Origin: an uncultured Granulosicoccus sp.
GTDB taxonomy: Bacteria; Pseudomonadota; Gammaproteobacteria; Granulosicoccales; Granulosicoccaceae
Direction: 5' to 3'
NCBI GenBank assembly: GCA_937991945.1
Contig: CALKLO010000031.1
Span: forward strand, 1 to 64,000
DNA length: 64,000 bases
Shown: positions 1 through 9,685 of the stretch, in pieces
How the letters are laid out: every line of letters starts with the position of its first letter
Numbering within the stretch: position 1 is the first letter of the stretch
The notes under the pieces: model-generated
What the model was told of the DNA's origin: nothing
The model's database searches: none
The model's input: only the letters and a program-made list of their open reading frames with translations
Translations under genes and position numbers: made by a program

Positions 1-28
1 AGCCAACATTCAGATCAGGTGTTTATTC

Positions 29-727
29 ATGAGCACGAATAAACAAACCAACACAACAGCTTCTTCACACTTGTGGCAAGCAGGTTTATGGGATGAAAAT
101 CCAGCGTTAGTAAAATTATTGGGTCTTTGTCCACTGCTAGCAGTCAGCAACAACGCTGTGAACGGAATCGGACTGGGGATAGCCACGCTTATCACACTCG
201 TTGTCGCAAACTGCCTGACGTCCATTTCGCGCCCTTTACTCATGACGTCTATCAGAATTCCTATTTACGTTTTAATTATTGCCTCAACGGTCACCATCAT
301 TGAACTGACCATGCAAGCGTGGCTGCCCGGACTACACGGCTCTCTAGGTATTTTCCTACCGCTGATAGTGACCAACTGTTTAATCATCGGGCGCGCAGAA
401 GCTTTCGCGTCACGTCAGAATTTTAAAAGCTCATTTATAGACGCGCTTGCCATGGGCATCGGTTTTCTATGGGTTTTGGTACTTCTGGGCAGCTTAAGAG
501 AGCTCATCGGTCAAGGTAGCTTGTTAGATCAAGCACACTTGTTGTTTGGTGAACACGCCAACGATTGGACTATTCACTTTTTTGAACCGGATGCAGGATT
601 ACTACTAGCATTGTTGCCACCTGGTGCTTTCATCACTCTGGGCTTACTGTTAGCGTGCAAAAACAGTATTGATAGCGCTTACCAACATCACAAGGATAAA
701 AAACAAAATGCTATTCACACAGGATAG
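29..727 (+). CDS. rnfE: Electron transport complex subunit RnfE/RsxE
   Basis: Integral membrane subunit of the Rnf (Rsx) ferredoxin:NAD+ oxidoreductase, which couples electron transfer to ion movement across the inner membrane. The 232-residue product matches the usual RnfE length. It starts with the typical soluble stretch ending in DENPALVKLLGLCPLLAVS, followed by about six hydrophobic segments and the GRAEAFAS segment. A CAGGTG ribosome-binding sequence lies shortly before the ATG. Upstream rnf genes fall outside the window. In the usual order rnfE follows rnfG and precedes nth; here a DUF1841 gene follows instead. Assignment is from whole-protein resemblance and is firm. Confidence 0.95.
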   Translation: MSTNKQTNTTASSHLWQAGLWDENPALVKLLGLCPLLAVSNNAVNGIGLGIATLITLVVANCLTSISRPLLMTSIRIPIYVLIIASTVTIIELTMQAWLPGLHGSLGIFLPLIVTNCLIIGRAEAFASRQNFKSSFIDALAMGIGFLWVLVLLGSLRELIGQGSLLDQAHLLFGEHANDWTIHFFEPDAGLLLALLPPGAFITLGLLLACKNSIDSAYQHHKDKKQNAIHTG

Positions 728-1136
728 AACCCGCACTCGTCAGATGTTTAGAAGCGCCTGGCAGAAACATTCAAAAGGCGAAGTTTTAGAGCCACTTGAA
801 AAACAAGTAGCCACATTACTCGAAGAGCATCCCGAATACCACAAGCTCTTGGAAGGCTCCGACGATTTACTGGACCATGACTTCACAGCTGAAGACGGCC
901 ATGAGAATCCGTTCTTACACCTGAGCCTCCACCTTGCATTGCGCGAGCAAGTCGGAACTGATAGACCCGCAGGCATTGCCTCTATCACCCGCTCCCTGCT
1001 CTTAAAACATGGAGAAGGTCACACTGTTGAACACATGATGATAGAAAAATTAGGCTTGTATCTATGGGAGGCGCAACGGCAATCTAGGGAGCCAGATGAG
1101 CAAGCCTACCTTCACAGCCTAAGAGAACTGCTCTAA
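708..1136 (+). CDS. DUF1841 family protein
   Basis: Small soluble protein of the DUF1841 family, with no known biochemical role. I place the start at the ATG at 708, giving 142 residues beginning MLFTQDRTRTRQMF, because an AAGGA ribosome-binding sequence lies 11 bases upstream. The longer open frame from 669 would add residues that only overlap rnfE. The protein is acidic and histidine-rich (HEMxIEK-like GHTVEHMMIEKLG segment near the C-terminus), with no signal peptide or membrane segment. It overlaps the end of rnfE by 20 bases and is probably cotranscribed with it. The family is often found in proteobacteria near housekeeping genes. Confidence 0.85.
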   Translation: MLFTQDRTRTRQMFRSAWQKHSKGEVLEPLEKQVATLLEEHPEYHKLLEGSDDLLDHDFTAEDGHENPFLHLSLHLALREQVGTDRPAGIASITRSLLLKHGEGHTVEHMMIEKLGLYLWEAQRQSREPDEQAYLHSLRELL

Positions 1137-1328
1137 AACAAAAACAAAGGGATCAAATTCACACTCTTTTTACCAATGTCTTTGCACTTTGAGACACCGA
1201 TAACAAGCCGCGTAACATAGAGGTTCAGGGAACACTAATAACGTCGATTACACCAGCAGGCTGACAATAACAATAGACCTTTAAACGGCGCGGACTTAAG
1301 CCTTCCAGCCCAAATCACATAAAGTGAC

Positions 1329-3128
1329 ATGGCTAACTTACATAATAAACTTGCGTGCCTGACGTTAGTATCAGGACTTGCTGTATTTTCATCACTGCAG
1401 GCGAGTAGCAATACTCCTTCAGGACTACATACACATAGCTTTGAGGGCTTTACGGCCACCGCAATATCCAAAGCCTTGTCCATGGGTCGTTTAAGCAATG
1501 TATCCGACACCGTGAAAAACGGTGACTTGTTGAAAGTAAACACAAGCGCATCACCGTATTCCTTGCACAAGCATGGACCATGGCTAACAGACGGTGGCAT
1601 TTCGGGTAATTCTCAAGAGCTAATAAAGGCTCTTAAAGATGCACGAGCCCATGGCTTGAATCCAGACAGCTACGAATTGCCAACTATATTGGCAACTGTT
1701 AAAAGAATTCTAGAACTCGATTATGGTGAGAACACGACTGATCATCTATCGCTTTCAGAATTGAAGTCACTGAAACTCTCATTGCGCAACAACCTTAATA
1801 CCCAGCTGAATCAGGCGTTTCTTAAGCTTGCGCAGGACTTGGGACGAGGTGCTGTCGTAGCGACTGACGTTCAAAGACAGATGTTTCGCAAAGCACCCGC
1901 CGTCAATCCACAAGAGTGGCTTGAAGCTCTAACACGTGGTGAAATATCAGCTAAGGCGGCGTTGCAATCATTGATGCCACACGATGCTTCTTATCATCGA
2001 CTGACAGCACATATGCGAAAGTTACTCGACGAACACGCTTCGGGAAAACGCCGTGTCAGTGTTGCGTTAACAGAGGATAACGCGAATAAGTTTTCCAAAA
2101 ACGATAACGAGCGTTTAACGCTACGGTTGATGGAAACAGGTGAACTTCTGTTAAATACTGAACTCACTGGCAATTATGATCAAACCCTACAGTTTGCAAT
2201 AGAACGATTTCAACAACGAAATGGTATACCGGTGACTGGGTTGGCTGACTCAAGAACTCGGCAAGCATTAAACCTTAGCGTTGAAAAAGAAATTGAAGCT
2301 GTAGCCTTGAGCCTAGAACGGTGGCGTTGGATGCCTCGTATTCTTGGCCAAAAGCACATCATGGTTAATATTCCAGACTATACCGTTCAGGTAAGAAAGG
2401 AAGGAAAGACATTGCTTTCAATGAGAACCGTCGTTGGTAAAGCACGTCATGCAACACCCACGTTTAGCGAAGAGATGGAATACATCGTTTTCAATCCAAC
2501 GTGGACGGTGCCAAAGTCGATAACCAATCGCGAAATGATTCCAAAAGAATTGAGAAACCCTGGTTACTTAAAATCTAGGAACTTCGACATCATGCGACGC
2601 GATGGAGACCACCTAGTTAAAGTGCCCTATGACGAAGTTACCGCTGAAGATTATTCTGCCGAGCGCTTCCCGTACGTGCTTCAGCAGAGAAGCGGACCGG
2701 GCAATGCATTAGGACGCATGAAATTCATGATGCCTAATGAATACAACATATACCTGCACGACACCCAAGCCAAAGATCTATTTTCAAAAAATGAAAGAGC
2801 ATACAGCCATGGGTGCATCCGATTGAGCGATCCAGAGACATTGGCCCGTGTTCTACTGCAGGAGGACGGTTTTTCTGAAGCTGAGATTGAAACTGCCTTG
2901 ACTCGAACAGACCGAAAATTAGTCAGATTTAAAACCCCAGTGCCCACGCACTTGACCTACATGACAACATGGGTTGACGAACAAGGGATGCTCAACATGC
3001 GCCCAGACATATATAAGCATGATGAAGCATTGGTCACGGCCTTAGAAGGTAAGAACACATTGATTAAGACGCTTAAGCAAGTGCCTCTTATCAGCTCGAC
3101 AGATCGACAGGTCAGTAAAGACAGTTAA
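1329..3128 (+). CDS. ycbB: L,D-transpeptidase, YcbB/LdtD type
   Basis: Periplasmic enzyme that makes 3-3 (L,D) crosslinks in peptidoglycan, an alternative to penicillin-binding-protein crosslinking. The 599 residues are close to the length of Escherichia coli YcbB. In order: a Sec-type signal (about residues 1-26), an N-terminal helical scaffold, a peptidoglycan-binding domain around 257-316 (FQQRNGIPVTGLADSRT), and a YkuD catalytic domain from about 343 to 520. The catalytic motif SHGCIRLSDP is present, with the nucleophile at Cys496. It stands alone after a 192-base gap and ends 10 bases before the convergent mazG stop. The start has only a weak ribosome-binding sequence. Confidence 0.93.
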   Translation: MANLHNKLACLTLVSGLAVFSSLQASSNTPSGLHTHSFEGFTATAISKALSMGRLSNVSDTVKNGDLLKVNTSASPYSLHKHGPWLTDGGISGNSQELIKALKDARAHGLNPDSYELPTILATVKRILELDYGENTTDHLSLSELKSLKLSLRNNLNTQLNQAFLKLAQDLGRGAVVATDVQRQMFRKAPAVNPQEWLEALTRGEISAKAALQSLMPHDASYHRLTAHMRKLLDEHASGKRRVSVALTEDNANKFSKNDNERLTLRLMETGELLLNTELTGNYDQTLQFAIERFQQRNGIPVTGLADSRTRQALNLSVEKEIEAVALSLERWRWMPRILGQKHIMVNIPDYTVQVRKEGKTLLSMRTVVGKARHATPTFSEEMEYIVFNPTWTVPKSITNREMIPKELRNPGYLKSRNFDIMRRDGDHLVKVPYDEVTAEDYSAERFPYVLQQRSGPGNALGRMKFMMPNEYNIYLHDTQAKDLFSKNERAYSHGCIRLSDPETLARVLLQEDGFSEAEIETALTRTDRKLVRFKTPVPTHLTYMTTWVDEQGMLNMRPDIYKHDEALVTALEGKNTLIKTLKQVPLISSTDRQVSKDS

Positions 3129-3138
3129 GGCCAGGCAA

Positions 3139-3957
3139 TTAGGTTTCCTTCTTTGCTATTTTCCACAACGCATCAAGCTCGCACAGCTGCATTGAATCCA
3201 ATGTGCGAGCCTCTGATGCAGCAATGGTTTCAACACGCCTAAAACGACGTTCAAATTTTTGACTTGATCGTCGCAAAGCGCTTTCAGAATCTACCGAGCA
3301 ATGCCTTGCAAGATTGACAACGGTAAACAATAAGTCACCAATTTCATCTTCTATTGCTGACGGCGATTTTGATTCTATTGCCTCCTTAACCTCGGCAATT
3401 TCTTCATCAAGTTTTTCCCAGACGGATGACACCTCGGTCCAATCAAAACCGACTCTTGCTGCGCGTTTCTGGATTTTATCCGCCTGCTTTAAGGCGGGCA
3501 GATTGGTGGCAATGCCATCAAGGGCCGATGCCACAGTTCCGTTCACAGGTATAGCTTGCTTAGCCGCCTTGGCAGCTCGTTCCTGCGACTTGATTGTTTC
3601 CCATGCTGCTTTGAGCTCCTGCTCAGTAGCATATTCGGTATCCCCAAAAACATGGGGATGCCGTCTAATCATTTTATCTGCGATAGATTGAGCGACGTCA
3701 TCGAAATTAAAAGCCCCAAGCTCACTGGCTATTTGAGCATGGAAAACGACCTGCAACAGCAAATCACCTAGTTCATCTTGTAGGTCGGATAAATCGTCTC
3801 GCTCGATGGCATCAGCGACTTCATAAGCCTCTTCAATGGTAAACGGCGATATGCTCTGGAAGGTTTGTTTAACATCCCAAGCACACCCCGTCTCAGGGTC
3901 TCTTAAACGCTGCATGATGTCTCGAAGCTGATCGAGACCATGACGTGTTTCACTCAT
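3139..3957 (-). CDS. mazG: Nucleoside triphosphate pyrophosphohydrolase MazG
   Basis: Cytosolic all-alpha NTP pyrophosphohydrolase that hydrolyses (d)NTPs to NMP and pyrophosphate, a housekeeping and nutrient-stress function. The 272 residues contain two MazG-type domains. The first has the metal-binding EEAYE and ELGD motifs (FTIEEAYEVADAI, then LQDELGDLL). The second has a similar LDEEIAEVKEAI and IEDEIGDLL pair. The N-terminal LRDPETGCAWDVKQTF segment is characteristic of the family. It faces ycbB tail to tail and lies just downstream of the yfaZ-like gene on the same strand. Confidence 0.96.
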   Translation of the reverse strand: MSETRHGLDQLRDIMQRLRDPETGCAWDVKQTFQSISPFTIEEAYEVADAIERDDLSDLQDELGDLLLQVVFHAQIASELGAFNFDDVAQSIADKMIRRHPHVFGDTEYATEQELKAAWETIKSQERAAKAAKQAIPVNGTVASALDGIATNLPALKQADKIQKRAARVGFDWTEVSSVWEKLDEEIAEVKEAIESKSPSAIEDEIGDLLFTVVNLARHCSVDSESALRRSSQKFERRFRRVETIAASEARTLDSMQLCELDALWKIAKKET

Positions 3958-3997
3958 AAAATGATGCGCACTTGATAGGTGCTTTGAAGCGACCGCC

Positions 3998-4612
3998 TTA
4001 GAACGAAATACTCAGACCAAAATGCACGTTTCTGTCCAAACGAACGTTGTCGGCATCATTGGTGTTGAACAGCATGCGACGGTAACCGACATAAGCACGG
4101 GCGCGAGGCATGATTTCAACTTGAAGCCGAGCAGCTAGCTCACCAAAGCGTTCTGCATCAGAGAAACTGGTAATGCTTGGAGCGTAAAAGCCTTCCAGAC
4201 TCAATTCAACCGGATTGTAGCTAGAGGGAATTACCATGCCGGCCTGAAAACCCAAGGCTAGAGCACCGACAGACTCCGTCTCTGTTACGTCAGCCACGGC
4301 TGTGTTGATTTCGATCTCACCGCCGATAAGTTTCATACCGGCACTCACTTGATATTGCGAGGTCAGTGACGTTCGCACTCCACGGGCTAGCAACGTTAGG
4401 TGCAAAATATTATCGCCTGCTTCACTAATGAAACCACCAACTGCCAGCTCAGCCCCACCATCGTTGTATTGGCTATTTTGTGTCAGGAACGGATCCTGAT
4501 TCAGAATCACCGAAATATTCGCGGTGTCATTGCTTAGCGCAAGATCCAGCCCACCAGCAAACGCCTGAGTCGATCCAACCAGCAAGACCAAACCTGCGAG
4601 TACTTTATTCAT
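3998..4612 (-). CDS. YfaZ-family outer membrane protein
   Basis: Predicted small outer-membrane beta-barrel protein, function unknown. The 204 residues begin with a clear Sec signal (MNKVLAGLVLLVGSTQAFA) that should be cleaved before GGLDLALS. The rest alternates polar and hydrophobic residues and ends in phenylalanine (GLSISF), the usual C-terminal signature for barrel assembly. Segments such as ARAYVGYRRMLFN and NVHFGLSISF fit the YfaZ family. It lies 40 bases upstream of mazG on the same strand. Downstream of hrpA in transcription order, it could be read through from hrpA (84-base gap), but no promoter was identified. Confidence 0.75.
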   Translation of the reverse strand: MNKVLAGLVLLVGSTQAFAGGLDLALSNDTANISVILNQDPFLTQNSQYNDGGAELAVGGFISEAGDNILHLTLLARGVRTSLTSQYQVSAGMKLIGGEIEINTAVADVTETESVGALALGFQAGMVIPSSYNPVELSLEGFYAPSITSFSDAERFGELAARLQVEIMPRARAYVGYRRMLFNTNDADNVRLDRNVHFGLSISF

Positions 4613-4696
4613 GGACTACCTCGAAAATAATATAATGTCTATGACAGGAGTCTAGACGCGATTCTCAAGCTAGCAAGTGATATTAATTAAAAAACG

Positions 4697-7600
4697 TCAA
4701 AGTTTCGGCATCCATTTCGTAAGATCATGCACACGATTTTCGAGCCGCGAAACTGACACCTTTTCTACCGTTCCTAGGTCCTGAGCAAAAAGCGAAATTC
4801 TGAGCTCTTCAAAGCCCCATCGCACGGCGATTCGAGCGTCGACATAATCAGGATCATCATCTCGATTCAAGGGCAAATCCTTGAAACTTTCCCAAACTGG
4901 CAAGAGCTCAGCACGACGTCTACGGTCTTTATCGGGTGCTCTATCGATGGCATCTAGCCGCTTATCCATGGCCTGGAAATACAGCGGTAACCGGTTCATT
5001 CGAGATAACCCAGTTTCCGTGACAAATCCTTTGTAGATTAACGCGGATATTTGGTCTTTGATGTCTCCAGCAGGTTCTATCCAGCTTAAAGACATGGATT
5101 TCTCCAAACGCTTCGCCACCTGACGATGCTGTTCAAAGACGTGGCTCAAGGTTTCACACAATTGCCCTGCAACCGATACCAATTGTGGCCTACCGTTGTT
5201 CAATAATTCTACAAAGGCATCACGTGAACGAGGCAAATTACTGGTATCGATAAATACTTCACTGATCGCTGCATTCACGATGTCATTGACTAATGATTGC
5301 TTGTTACCAAAGGGGGTGAAGCGCAAAGCCAACACATCAATACCCGGCAGTTTTCGGTGTAGGTATTTAACCTCCTCTTTTAGCACCACTCGAAACAATG
5401 CTCGCAGACCCACAGGCATCGCACTTCTGGCCGCAGATTCGGTTGCGAACAACTTTATACTCACTTCGCCGCCCTGCTCTAGCAATGCGGGGAAGCCTTG
5501 CAACGTCATACCACTTTTTTCAATGTCTACGCTTTGTGGTAAGTCCCCAAAATTCCAATCTGTGACCTTATCTCGTTCAATACTGTTGTCGCTGAAGCGT
5601 AATAGCGTCTCTTCAACTTCACCCACATAAGCCTCTTGAAGTGCTTGCAAGTCTCGCCCGTTCCGAAGCTCTTGCCCCGTATTACCCACGACCACAAAAC
5701 GCATTTTCAAATGCTGCGGAAGATTGCCCGAGTCCCAGTCTTCTTGAGTGACTTTCACCCCGGTCATTCGATGTAGTTGACGCGACAAGCCGCCCAATAA
5801 CGAACCTTCCTCAGCATTCATCGCTGCGACCGCGGCCCCTGCGTAATCGGGTGCGGGAACAAAGTTTCGTCGAAGTGACTTAGGCAGTGCTTTGATCAGT
5901 AGAGCCACCTTCTCCTCTAACATGCCAGGGACTAGCCATTCGCAGCGCGCACTAGAAACACGATTCAACACTTCAACAGGACATACAAGCGTGACGCCAT
6001 CATCATCTTGGCCTGGTGCGAAGTGATACCGCAAAGGCAAAACCATACCGTTCATTTCAATTTGATCAGGGTAGTCATGTGCACTGACTTCTACTGCGTC
6101 ATCTACGAGCAACTGCTCACGTGCAAAGTGCAACCCCCGCGGGTGTTCCGTTTCATATTCTTTACGCCACTTTTCGAAATCACTGGCTGTACAGATCGTG
6201 TCGGGGATGATGGCATCGTAGAATCTGACCAACTCCTCAGGATCAACCACGATATCTCTACGGCGAGATTTTTCTTCGAGTGTCGTTACTTCTTCGAGCA
6301 ATGATTGATTGTATTGATGAAACTCACCACGCGTTACAAGCTGACCGTCTACCAACGCATCACGAATAAATATTTGTCGTGATTCTTCAGGGTTAATACG
6401 CGCGTAGTTAACGCCTTTCTTCGGATTAATAATCAGACCGTACAACGTCGACTGCGCCCAAGCACCCACAGTGCCTTTTTTGCGCTGCCAGTGAGCATCA
6501 CGGTAACTGTATTGCAATAGGTGCTCGGCCTGCGCTTCGATCCATTCCGGCTGAATTGCCGCTACCTGTCGTGCATACATCTTTGTGGTTTCAGCTATCT
6601 CTGCTGCCATCATCCATTTGGGGCTTTTCTTAAACAAGCCAGAACCCGGGAATATGTTTAAGTGCCTGTTACGCGTACCTAAGTAAGCTTTCTTGTCCGT
6701 CTTTATAGCAACGTTTGCTAATAGCCCACTCAATAAAGCCCTATGGACATTGTCCTCAGCCGCCTCTGTTGTACTTTCCTTTAAGTCCAACTCTTTACAA
6801 AGACGCTCTAGTTGCCTGCGTACATCAACCCACTCTATGATGCGTAGTGCTGAGAGGTAACGTTGTTTACACATTTTTCGAAACTGAGAATTCGATAATT
6901 CCTCTTTTTGGACTTGTACAAAGTTCCAAAGATTAAGCCATGCAGCAAAATCTGATGTGTCGGTATTGAACTCTGCGTGTTGCTCATCCGCCGCTTGACG
7001 CTTGTCGAAGGGTCGTTCGCGAGGATCTTGAATTGACAAGGCACTAACGATAGTTAGCACTTCACTGACACAACCTTCATTGGCAGAAGCTAACAACATA
7101 CGCCCCAGCCTGGGATCTATGGGTAAGCGAGCTAAACGTCTGCCTAGAGGCGTAAGCTTTCGCTTGTCATCCAATGCTGCCAACTCTTGCAAAGTTAGAT
7201 AACCATCATTTATAAATTTAGATTCTGGCGCTTCTACAAACGGGAAGTCATCAATCTTGCCTAGCTGCATTGAAGCCATTTGCAGGATGACAGAAGACAA
7301 GTTGGTTCGTAAAATTTCAGGCTCAGTGAACTCCGCACGTGCATCAAAGTCCTCTTCAGAGTACAAACGAATACAAATACCTGGCGCTTCACGCCCACAA
7401 CGACCCTTGCGCTGATTTGCTGAAGCTTGAGACACTTTCTCTATCGGTAGTCGTTGTACTTTACTTCTTACACTGTAGCGTGAAACCCGCGCATAACCCG
7501 GATCCACAACAGCACGTATACCGGGAACTGTAAGCGAGGTTTCAGCAACGTTTGTTGCCAATACAATACGCGGCGCTGTGTGGGATTGAAAAATGCGATT

Positions 7601-8605
7601 TTGTTCAGCGTTAGATAACCGCGAAAATAACGGGAGAATATCTACGCCCCTAAATGCTCGGTTGTGCGAAGACTGCTTTCCCAGTAAATCTGCCAGCTCG
7701 CGTATGTCGCGCTCACCGGCCAAGAAAACGAGAATATCCTGTTGCCGTTCCTGCAATAGAGTTTCGCAGGCGTTCACGATAGCGGTTGGCATATCGATGT
7801 CATCCAAGGAATCGGACTCAGCCTCAGGTGGCGAATAGCGAAGCTCCACCGGATACGTTCGCCCTTCAGCAGTAATAATGGGCGCATCGTTGAAATGCTG
7901 CGCAAACCGCTCAGGGTCAATGGTTGCTGACGTAATGATTAGCTTTAGATCTTTACGCTTTACTAACAGGCGTTTTAAGTACCCTAGTAAAAAATCGATA
8001 TTCAAAGAGCGCTCATGCGCCTCATCGATAATGAGCGTGTCGTACTGATTCAACCACGGATCGTTCTGTATCTCAGCGAGCAAAATACCATCGGTCATGA
8101 GCTTCACATAGGTGCGTTCACTCACCTGATCACTAAAGCGAATTTTAAAACCGACAACCTCACCAACCTTGCTGTCCAATTCGCTGGCAATTCTTGCGGC
8201 AACCGTTCGCGCTGCAATTCGTCTGGGCTGTGTATGTCCGATGAGGCCTGCGACACCGCGGCCTGCTTCCAAGCATATTTTGGGTAGCTGAGTGGTTTTA
8301 CCCGAACCTGTCTCACCGCATAGGATGATGACTTGGTGTTCCTTTATAGCTTTTAGTATGTCCTCACGCTGCTCAACAACTGGCAGTTCGCTGGGGTACT
8401 TGGGCTCAGGAAGATTCTCGGCACGGGTTTGGCGTTTGACTCTTGATCGCTCTACTCGCTCCAAGAATTTCAACACATCCTTGTCGTCACCTGGCTTTCC
8501 AGCCATGCGCTTTACATCACGCCGCAAGCGATGCTGGTCCAACAACAAGCACCCATCTACCAACAAATGCAATTCTTTCGCAGCTTCCGCGGGTCGGACC
8601 ATCAT
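4697..8605 (-). CDS. hrpA: ATP-dependent RNA helicase HrpA
   Basis: Large DEAH-box RNA helicase implicated in mRNA processing and rescue of stalled ribosomes. The 1302 residues match the family length. Motifs seen: Walker A GETGSGKT at 97-104, DEAH at 194-197, SATID motif, the QRKGRCGR motif VI, then helicase-associated, OB-fold and DUF3418 C-terminal regions. The segment ELHLLVDGCLLLDQHRLRRD near the N-terminus aligns by eye with the start of E. coli HrpA, so the N-terminal region is essentially complete. The first codons (MMVRPA) lie inside a 14-bp repeat that brackets the transposase gene upstream, and no good ribosome-binding sequence precedes them. The next in-frame ATG (8506) would remove the conserved segment. 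Confidence 0.97.
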   Translation of the reverse strand: MMVRPAEAAKELHLLVDGCLLLDQHRLRRDVKRMAGKPGDDKDVLKFLERVERSRVKRQTRAENLPEPKYPSELPVVEQREDILKAIKEHQVIILCGETGSGKTTQLPKICLEAGRGVAGLIGHTQPRRIAARTVAARIASELDSKVGEVVGFKIRFSDQVSERTYVKLMTDGILLAEIQNDPWLNQYDTLIIDEAHERSLNIDFLLGYLKRLLVKRKDLKLIITSATIDPERFAQHFNDAPIITAEGRTYPVELRYSPPEAESDSLDDIDMPTAIVNACETLLQERQQDILVFLAGERDIRELADLLGKQSSHNRAFRGVDILPLFSRLSNAEQNRIFQSHTAPRIVLATNVAETSLTVPGIRAVVDPGYARVSRYSVRSKVQRLPIEKVSQASANQRKGRCGREAPGICIRLYSEEDFDARAEFTEPEILRTNLSSVILQMASMQLGKIDDFPFVEAPESKFINDGYLTLQELAALDDKRKLTPLGRRLARLPIDPRLGRMLLASANEGCVSEVLTIVSALSIQDPRERPFDKRQAADEQHAEFNTDTSDFAAWLNLWNFVQVQKEELSNSQFRKMCKQRYLSALRIIEWVDVRRQLERLCKELDLKESTTEAAEDNVHRALLSGLLANVAIKTDKKAYLGTRNRHLNIFPGSGLFKKSPKWMMAAEIAETTKMYARQVAAIQPEWIEAQAEHLLQYSYRDAHWQRKKGTVGAWAQSTLYGLIINPKKGVNYARINPEESRQIFIRDALVDGQLVTRGEFHQYNQSLLEEVTTLEEKSRRRDIVVDPEELVRFYDAIIPDTICTASDFEKWRKEYETEHPRGLHFAREQLLVDDAVEVSAHDYPDQIEMNGMVLPLRYHFAPGQDDDGVTLVCPVEVLNRVSSARCEWLVPGMLEEKVALLIKALPKSLRRNFVPAPDYAGAAVAAMNAEEGSLLGGLSRQLHRMTGVKVTQEDWDSGNLPQHLKMRFVVVGNTGQELRNGRDLQALQEAYVGEVEETLLRFSDNSIERDKVTDWNFGDLPQSVDIEKSGMTLQGFPALLEQGGEVSIKLFATESAARSAMPVGLRALFRVVLKEEVKYLHRKLPGIDVLALRFTPFGNKQSLVNDIVNAAISEVFIDTSNLPRSRDAFVELLNNGRPQLVSVAGQLCETLSHVFEQHRQVAKRLEKSMSLSWIEPAGDIKDQISALIYKGFVTETGLSRMNRLPLYFQAMDKRLDAIDRAPDKDRRRRAELLPVWESFKDLPLNRDDDPDYVDARIAVRWGFEELRISLFAQDLGTVEKVSVSRLENRVHDLTKWMPKL
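8590..8603 (+). repeat. Left 14-bp inverted repeat, overlapping hrpA start codons
   Basis: CGGGTCGGACCATC on the plus strand. Read on the minus strand it supplies ATGGTCCGACCCG, the second ATG and following codons of hrpA. The exact inverted match is at 9686-9699. Its core GGTCCGACC is itself a near-palindrome (GGTC-C-GACC). Confidence 0.8.
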
Positions 8606-8608
8606 AAC

Positions 8609-8640
8609 TATTTGATTACATTAAAGTAGATGATCAAATA
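8609..8640. repeat. Inverted repeat in hrpA upstream region
   Basis: Perfect 8-bp arms TATTTGAT and ATCAAATA separated by 16 bases, immediately before hrpA. It could be an operator, a hairpin in the hrpA leader, or part of the transposase-associated unit. No regulator can be named. Confidence 0.4.
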
Positions 8641-8671
8641 AGACCATATATTGAAGTTAAACAAGGACTTT

Positions 8672-8700
8672 TACCCCTCAAAAGCCTGTAATAAGGGGTA
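8672..8700. repeat. Inverted repeat downstream of RAYT gene
   Basis: Perfect 7-bp arms TACCCCT and AGGGGTA around a 15-base loop, 23 bases beyond the transposase stop codon. Neither strand shows the T-run of an intrinsic terminator, so a REP-like or transposase-associated hairpin is as likely as a terminator. Confidence 0.4.
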
Positions 8701-8723
8701 CAGCGGTCTCTAATTGTACTGCC

Positions 8724-9449
8724 TCAGGCGCAGTATCTAGCTGGGAGTTCGCGAACCGCGTAGCAACCTGATTCCAATGTTGCTCTGCGGCCTGGGTTGT
8801 TAAAAGACATGGCGCGTTTCATCTTAAGCGCATAGTCAAGATTGCCGACTGCCACACTTTCTGTCCATAAAGATTCTCGTTGAAGACGTCCTTGTAAGAG
8901 CTGAGCATTAATCCAACTTTCTCGAGTTTTCACGAACTCCTCCATCGAGGCAAAACCGAGCATGCTACAAACCCGCTCGTAATCAATCCGAGCACCTCTC
9001 CGTCGCGGATGCTTGGTCTCGTGATAACCACTGCACGCCCATTCCTCCGGGTGTGAAACCTCGCCTGCTCGTACCATGTTCAAGTCGATGTATGTCAGAC
9101 ACCGGGACAAATGCTCATTAGATTGTACGGCTGTCGCGTGATACCGATCATCCCAAAAAGCACCGGTACGATTTTGCCTCTTGTTAAATTCCTGAGCAGT
9201 TCTGCCGGCGATGAGCTGCATGGCTTTGGGTATGGAATCGTTGCCATGATCATGAACTAACAAGTGGATATGATTGGACGTCACGATGTAATTCAGCACG
9301 CTAAGCCCGTAACGACGACGCGCTTGATACAACCAATAGAGCCAACGTCGTCGATCGACTTGGAATCTAAGTAGAAATTGCTTTTGATGGCAACGCTGCG
9401 TGATATGCCAGACCTGCCCAGCAATAAAATGGCGATTTGCTCTAGCCAT
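8724..9449 (-). CDS. REP-associated tyrosine transposase (RAYT, Y1_Tnp family)
   Basis: Single-strand DNA transposase of the IS200-related TnpA-REP group, which are usually single-copy and linked to short palindromic repeats. The 241 residues contain the metal-binding HxH motif at His60-Ile61-His62 (TSNHIHLL) and the catalytic tyrosine near 120 in LTYIDLNMVRAG, both intact. The FWDDRYHATAV segment is also typical. It has its own AT-rich flanks and is bracketed by a 14-bp inverted repeat. There is no partner tnpB gene. Being intact between hrpA and a SPOR-domain gene, it looks like a resident or fairly recent insertion. Confidence 0.92.
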   Translation of the reverse strand: MARANRHFIAGQVWHITQRCHQKQFLLRFQVDRRRWLYWLYQARRRYGLSVLNYIVTSNHIHLLVHDHGNDSIPKAMQLIAGRTAQEFNKRQNRTGAFWDDRYHATAVQSNEHLSRCLTYIDLNMVRAGEVSHPEEWACSGYHETKHPRRRGARIDYERVCSMLGFASMEEFVKTRESWINAQLLQGRLQRESLWTESVAVGNLDYALKMKRAMSFNNPGRRATLESGCYAVRELPARYCA

Positions 9450-9685
9450 AATGTTCCCTCCATGGAACCGAACTATTAAAACGATTATCTCTGCCAGCTT
9501 TCACCTCATGCGAAAGCCTGCGTTACCACTCTAACCGCACAACCTATCTGACTGCAAATATTAAAAAGTGCAGGTTGAATTAATTCGGAAATCCTTAATT
9601 GGCTGTTTTCACCCTGAAAAAGGCGCAATTAGGGCTGAAAAACGCTTCAGGTTTATGCTTTTGTAATTTGATTTCAACAGCTTAC

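Noticed and set aside
1-28. 3' end of rnfG at the left edge
   Set aside because: Two frames are compatible and too few codons are visible to identify the gene.
8672-8700. Hairpin as intrinsic terminator for the transposase gene
   Set aside because: No T-run follows the stem on either strand, so it is listed only as an inverted repeat.
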